Part shown: in pieces, positions 60,491-64,000 of the stretch
How the letters are laid out: each line of letters opens with the position of its first letter
How positions within the stretch are numbered: the stretch's first letter is position 1
NCBI GenBank assembly: GCA_963835085.1
Contig: CAWIED010000001.1
Location: 2,480,001 to 2,544,000 of the forward strand
Source of the DNA: JBDIAG01 sp963835085
GTDB taxonomy: Bacteria; Actinomycetota; Actinomycetes; Actinomycetales; CAWJMD01
Direction: 5' to 3'
DNA: 64,000 bases
Program-made: the position numbers and the translations under genes
Notes under the pieces: generated by a model
Seen by the model: the letters and a program-made list of their open reading frames with translations, nothing else
Database searches by the model: none
What the model was told of the DNA's origin: nothing

Positions 60491-60572
60491 GACCGGCCCA
60501 GCGGCCAGAATTCGGCAGACCCGACGCCTACGGTTAACCGCCTTCTCAGAGTCGCAGGTTACGGTGGAGTCC

Positions 60573-61952
60573 ATGCCTGACCGCAAGTTGCCCGACGAGC
60601 CTCAGTGGGGCCCTGCGCGCACCTATCGCGCCCGCCCGGGTGGCTCCAACCGAGGGACGTCAGCTAAGAACGTACCGGTCGAGTCGCCTGACGACGACGA
60701 TCTGGTCGATGCAGATGGACGGCCCCTGGGCGGTCATGACGAAGACGACTTCTCGCGCTACTCCAACGGCTATTTCGATCAAGACGGCTACCACGATCCC
60801 GGCCATTCAGAGGCTGAATACGAACACCCTGGATATTCGGAAGCCGGCTACACCCACGCCGGATACGCCGAGCCAACGTACGCAGGGCACGAGTACCCAG
60901 ACTCAGCCGGCGACGGCCGCGGGGGCGGCACCTACGGTCGGGCCAGGCCGAGCCGGGGCGCAGCCCCACAGCGTGCCGGCGGCGGCCGGCGGTGGCACCC
61001 GGTGCGTTGGGTGGTGCTGCTGCTCATCCTGGCGTTTGTCGTCTATCCCTTCGCCCTCGCCCAGACCGCCTTGAGCAGCCTGCACAGGGTCGACGCGTTG
61101 AGCGACACCGACGACACACCGGGCCGCAACTACCTGGTGGTGGGCTCCGACTCCCGCGCCGGCACCGATCTCGAGGCGGTGCAGAGCACCCGGACCGACA
61201 CCATCATGTTGCTGCATGTGCCGTCGTCGGGTGGCCCCACCGTCATGATGAGCATTCCGCGCGACTCCGACGTGGCCATTCCCGGACACGGCCACAACAA
61301 GATCAATGCCTCGTATGCCATCGGCGGGCCGCAGTTGCTGGTGAAGACCGTGGAACGGGCCATAGGCGTGCACATCGACGACTACGTCGAGACCGGCTTC
61401 GCCGGCTTCGGCGACATCATCAACTCCATCGGTGGCATCACCGTCTGTCCCAAGACCGCGCTCAAGGACTCCCTGAGCGGGCTCAACGTTCCGGCCGGTT
61501 GCCAAGCCGTCAACGGAACCACTGCCTTGGCCTACGCGCGGATGCGGCACGGAGACCCGCTCGGCGACCTGGGCCGGGTGCAGCGTCAGCGTGAGGTGAT
61601 CACCCAGATCGCCAAGAAGACCATGAGCCCCACCACGCTGCTCAACCCGTTCAGCGCCTTCCCGTTGGCCAAGTCGGGCGGCAATGCGCTCACGGTCGAT
61701 CGGCAGCTGGGCATTCTCGACCTGGCGTACTTCGCCTACGGCATGAAGGAGGTCTCCGGCGGCAGCGGCCTGTCCCTGACAGTCCCGGTCTCCGACCCCG
61801 GCAAGAGGACGAGCTACGGCGACGTCGTCGAGTGGGACGCCGCGAAGTCGAAGATCGTGTTCAACGCGTTGAAAGACGACTCGACCGAGGCGATCCGTCC
61901 GTTTGCCGAGCAGCAGGCTGCGTCGGCGAACAACTCCGCTGTGGGCGGCTGA
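60573..61952 (+). CDS. LytR-CpsA-Psr (LCP) family glycopolymer ligase
   Basis: A 459-residue membrane-anchored ligase that attaches lipid-linked glycopolymers to peptidoglycan. An acidic, Tyr/His/Gly-rich cytoplasmic N-terminus (~1-130, with repeated PGYSEAGY-like blocks) precedes one transmembrane helix (VVLLLILAFVVYPFAL). The extracellular LCP domain has VVGSDSRAGTD, RTDTIMLLHV, MMSIPRDSDV, HNKINASYAIGG and AYARMRHGDPLGDLGRVQRQREV with catalytic Arg and Asp residues. ATG 60573 has GGTGGAG near it; GTG 60564 is possible. A likely partner for the glycan made by the 21-38 kb locus. Confidence 0.9.
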   Translation: MPDRKLPDEPQWGPARTYRARPGGSNRGTSAKNVPVESPDDDDLVDADGRPLGGHDEDDFSRYSNGYFDQDGYHDPGHSEAEYEHPGYSEAGYTHAGYAEPTYAGHEYPDSAGDGRGGGTYGRARPSRGAAPQRAGGGRRWHPVRWVVLLLILAFVVYPFALAQTALSSLHRVDALSDTDDTPGRNYLVVGSDSRAGTDLEAVQSTRTDTIMLLHVPSSGGPTVMMSIPRDSDVAIPGHGHNKINASYAIGGPQLLVKTVERAIGVHIDDYVETGFAGFGDIINSIGGITVCPKTALKDSLSGLNVPAGCQAVNGTTALAYARMRHGDPLGDLGRVQRQREVITQIAKKTMSPTTLLNPFSAFPLAKSGGNALTVDRQLGILDLAYFAYGMKEVSGGSGLSLTVPVSDPGKRTSYGDVVEWDAAKSKIVFNALKDDSTEAIRPFAEQQAASANNSAVGG

Positions 61953-61997
61953 TCTCCCTCACTGCCCGGGCCAGGCCGGCCTGCCGCTAGCGCGGCG

Positions 61998-62525
61998 CTA
62001 CTCGGCGCGCAACCGGGCTGCCAGCGCGGCGCCCTTGTCCTTGGCGGTCTGCCGCAGTCCGGCTTGGAAGTCAGCCATCGCGGCCGCCAGACGGTTTGCC
62101 TCGGCGTCGCCCCCCACGGCTAGCATCCGCACCGCCAGCAGGCCTGCATTGCGGGCGCCACCGATGCTCACGGTAGCTACCGGCACCCCCGCCGGCATCT
62201 GCACGATCGAGAGCAGGGAGTCCATTCCGTCGAGGTACTTCAACGGCACGGGCACTCCGATCACCGGCAGCGTCGTCACCGACGCGAGCATGCCCGGCAG
62301 ATGAGCGGCTCCGCCCGCACCGGCGATGATGACGCGCAGCCCGCGCCCGGCGGCTGAGCGACCGTAGTCGATCATCTCCTGCGGCATCCGGTGCGCGGAG
62401 ACCACGTCAACCTCGTACGGCACCCCGAACTCGGCCAGCGCCTCCACGGCGGCGCCGAGCACCGGAAAGTCGGAATCCGAGCCCATCACTACGCCCACCA
62501 GCGGGCCTGTTGTGCCAGCGGTCAT
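61998..62525 (-). CDS. purE: 5-(carboxyamino)imidazole ribonucleotide mutase
   Basis: Class I PurE, converting N5-CAIR to CAIR in purine synthesis. The 175-residue protein has VGVVMGSDSDFPVL, VVSAHRMPQEM (active-site His), IIAGAGGAAHLPGMLAS and VPVPLKYLDGMDSLLSIVQMPAGVPVATV. ATG 62525 overlaps the purK stop; the longer upstream frame is purK shadow. Confidence 0.95.
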   Translation of the reverse strand: MTAGTTGPLVGVVMGSDSDFPVLGAAVEALAEFGVPYEVDVVSAHRMPQEMIDYGRSAAGRGLRVIIAGAGGAAHLPGMLASVTTLPVIGVPVPLKYLDGMDSLLSIVQMPAGVPVATVSIGGARNAGLLAVRMLAVGGDAEANRLAAAMADFQAGLRQTAKDKGAALAARLRAE

Positions 62526-63748
62526 TCGTCGATCACTCCCTTGATGAAGTCGGCGGCGTGCCGCGCCCGGGCCCGCACCTCGTCGAGATCGTCGCCGTAG
62601 GCGGTCACGTGACCCACCTTGCGGCCAGGCCGCACGCCCTTGCCGTAGAGGTGCACCTTGATGCCCGGGTCGCGCGCCATCACGTGCAGGTACGAGCGGT
62701 ACAGGTCGGGATGCTGGCCGCCGAGCACGTTGACCATGACCGTCCACGGCGCCCGGGCCCGAACGTCCCCGAGCGGCAGGTCGAGCACCGCCCGTAGGTG
62801 CTGCTCGAACTGCGACGTGAGCGAGCCGTCGATCGTCCAGTGCCCGCTGTTGTGCGGACGCATGGCGAGCTCATTGATGAGGAACCGGCCGTCGGACGTG
62901 TGGAACCCCTCCACCGCGAGCACACCGGTGACCCCGAGGACGTCGGCGATCCGCAGCCCGGCCTGCGAAGCGGCAGCAGCCAGCTCCGGATCCAGATCGG
63001 GAGCAGGCGCGATCACCTCGTCGCAGATGGAGTCGACCTGAATGGTCTCCACCACCGGCCACGCCGCCGCCTGACCGGAGGGGCTGCGCGCCACCAGCAC
63101 GGCGAGTTCACGTACGAAGTCGACCTTCTCCTCCACCAGGACGCCTTCATCGAAGGTCTCGAACCACTGGGTGGGTACATCGTCGACCGAGCCCACTACC
63201 GCGACGCCCTTGCCGTCATAACCTCCCCGAGGCGTCTTGACCACCACCGGCCAACCCGTCTCAGCGGCAAATGCGGCAACCTCGGCCACGGTCCGAGCGC
63301 GGACCCAGCGCGGTTGGGCCACCACCCCCACCCCGTCCGCTTCCGCCAGCAACGCGGCCACTCGCTCGCGCATGACCAGTTTGTCCTGAGCATGTACGAG
63401 AGCCTCTGGCGGCGGGCCGACCTGCACACCGTCGCTCTGCAGCGCCCTCAGGATCTGGGTCGGCACATGCTCGTGGTCGAACGTCAGCACGGCGGCACCC
63501 CGCACGAGTTCGCGGATCGCCGCCTCGTCGGTGTGGTGGCCGATATGGGTATCGGGGATGACCTGGGCGGCAGACTCGTCCGGATCGGTCGCCAGCAGTC
63601 GTAGTCGAACCCCGAGCGCGGTGGCTGCCGGAGCCATCATCCGGGCCAACTGCCCGCCCCCCACGACCGCGACCGTGGGGAAGCCCCCGGGGTGAGCAGG
63701 TTGGGCATCGGCAGGCTGGGCTGCCTGGACGGCGAAGGATGAGGACAC
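62522..63748 (-). CDS. purK: 5-(carboxyamino)imidazole ribonucleotide synthase
   Basis: ATP-grasp enzyme making N5-CAIR from AIR, bicarbonate and ATP. The 408-residue protein has VAVVGGGQLARMMAPAA, TFDHEHVPTQILRAL, the ATP-grasp VVKTPRGGYDGKGVAVV, LVEEKVDFVRELAVLVARS, and NELAMRPHNSGHWTIDGSLTSQFEQHLRAVL, cited in parts. GTG 63748 follows a TAGTCT -10 by six bases; the first ~25 residues are a nonconserved extension. Confidence 0.94.
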   Translation of the reverse strand: MSSSFAVQAAQPADAQPAHPGGFPTVAVVGGGQLARMMAPAATALGVRLRLLATDPDESAAQVIPDTHIGHHTDEAAIRELVRGAAVLTFDHEHVPTQILRALQSDGVQVGPPPEALVHAQDKLVMRERVAALLAEADGVGVVAQPRWVRARTVAEVAAFAAETGWPVVVKTPRGGYDGKGVAVVGSVDDVPTQWFETFDEGVLVEEKVDFVRELAVLVARSPSGQAAAWPVVETIQVDSICDEVIAPAPDLDPELAAAASQAGLRIADVLGVTGVLAVEGFHTSDGRFLINELAMRPHNSGHWTIDGSLTSQFEQHLRAVLDLPLGDVRARAPWTVMVNVLGGQHPDLYRSYLHVMARDPGIKVHLYGKGVRPGRKVGHVTAYGDDLDEVRARARHAADFIKGVIDE

Positions 63749-63754
63749 GCCCGA

Positions 63755-63760
63755 AGACTA
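63755..63760 (-). promoter_or_regulatory. -10 box, probable leaderless promoter of purKE
   Basis: TAGTCT on the minus strand, six bases before GTG 63748. Confidence 0.45.
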
Positions 63761-63969
63761 TCCAGCCGCGGACTGTCCAGCCGCCCCGTGTGATGTCTCC
63801 CGCGCCCTTTTCGCCCTAAGGCCCCAAGAAGCACCGACACGGACAGTCGTCGACGACGGACACGCCACGGCGGGCACAATTGGCCAGATTCGTGGCGTGT
63901 TCACGGTCGTCACATCGTCCGCGACGGGTCATGCTTGGTTGCGCCGGACGAACCTGAAGGGCTTCCCCC

Positions 63970-64000
63970 ATGCTTGAGGTCATCCTGCTGATTGCTGCCG
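63970..64000 (+). CDS. Start of a gene cut by the right edge
   Basis: ATG 63970 with GAAGGG nine bases upstream opens a frame reading MLEVILLIAA to the window end. The hydrophobic start suggests a membrane protein. Divergent from purK. Too short to assign. Confidence 0.35.
   Translation, partial: MLEVILLIAA

Overview
The window is about 70% GC by eye, with short TANNNT -10 boxes, frequent GTG starts and many 4-bp start/stop overlaps, so it comes from a high-GC actinobacterium (Actinomycetota). F420 biosynthesis genes (fbiA, fbiB), a WhiB2-type regulator and the block SIS isomerase / Trm112 / manB / DUF3499 / metallopeptidase / DUF5719 / GT2 / whiB2 / fbiA / fbiB / alkA / TIGR03089 support this. 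I cannot resolve the family from sequence alone.

Layout. 1-13.4 kb: conserved actinobacterial core for mannose metabolism, envelope and F420. 13.5-19.7 kb: accessory genes (P3A proton ATPase, globin-coupled EAL phosphodiesterase, ArsR-CDF metal efflux pair). 20.1-20.7 kb: a 73-bp tandem repeat array. 21.2-37.8 kb: a cell-surface glycan locus with a GT4-GT2 fusion, several GT4 enzymes, manA, gmd and a gmd paralogue, a Wzm/Wzt-type ABC exporter and an FkbM methyltransferase; eight of these genes form one near-continuous minus-strand chain (35.27 to 25.96 kb). scoAB (CoA-transferase) interrupts the locus. 37.86-38.85 kb: a second 73-bp-period array of the same repeat family.

38.9-53.4 kb: a one-carbon/methylated-amine locus. 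It holds a dimethylglycine/sarcosine dehydrogenase-like enzyme with its own etfBA, purU, two IclR regulators, a non-pyrrolysine MttB-family methyltransferase, a corrinoid protein, a methyl-H4folate:corrinoid methyltransferase, a RACo-type reductive activator and a DUF1638 protein. Read together it is a corrinoid-dependent betaine demethylation route: the betaine gives a methyl to the corrinoid and then to H4folate, the demethylated amine is oxidised by the flavoenzyme with electrons to ETF, and methyl/formyl-H4folate are handled by an MTHFR-like protein (57.7 kb) and PurU. A 36-bp dyad (GTYGC...CGCCATRYGCAAC) lies before the dehydrogenase gene, between iclR and purU, and over the start of the distant MTHFR-like gene, tying the three into one probable IclR regulon.

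53.4-55.1 kb: degraded accessory DNA (HTH-regulator remnant, broken secreted-toxin-like gene with a small downstream gene, long inverted repeat). 55.2-64 kb: CPA1 antiporter, MTHFR-like gene, acyl-CoA dehydrogenase, LMW phosphatase, F420-type LLM oxidoreductase, LCP ligase, purE and purK, mostly conserved core. No rRNA, tRNA, CRISPR array or complete insertion sequence was recognised.
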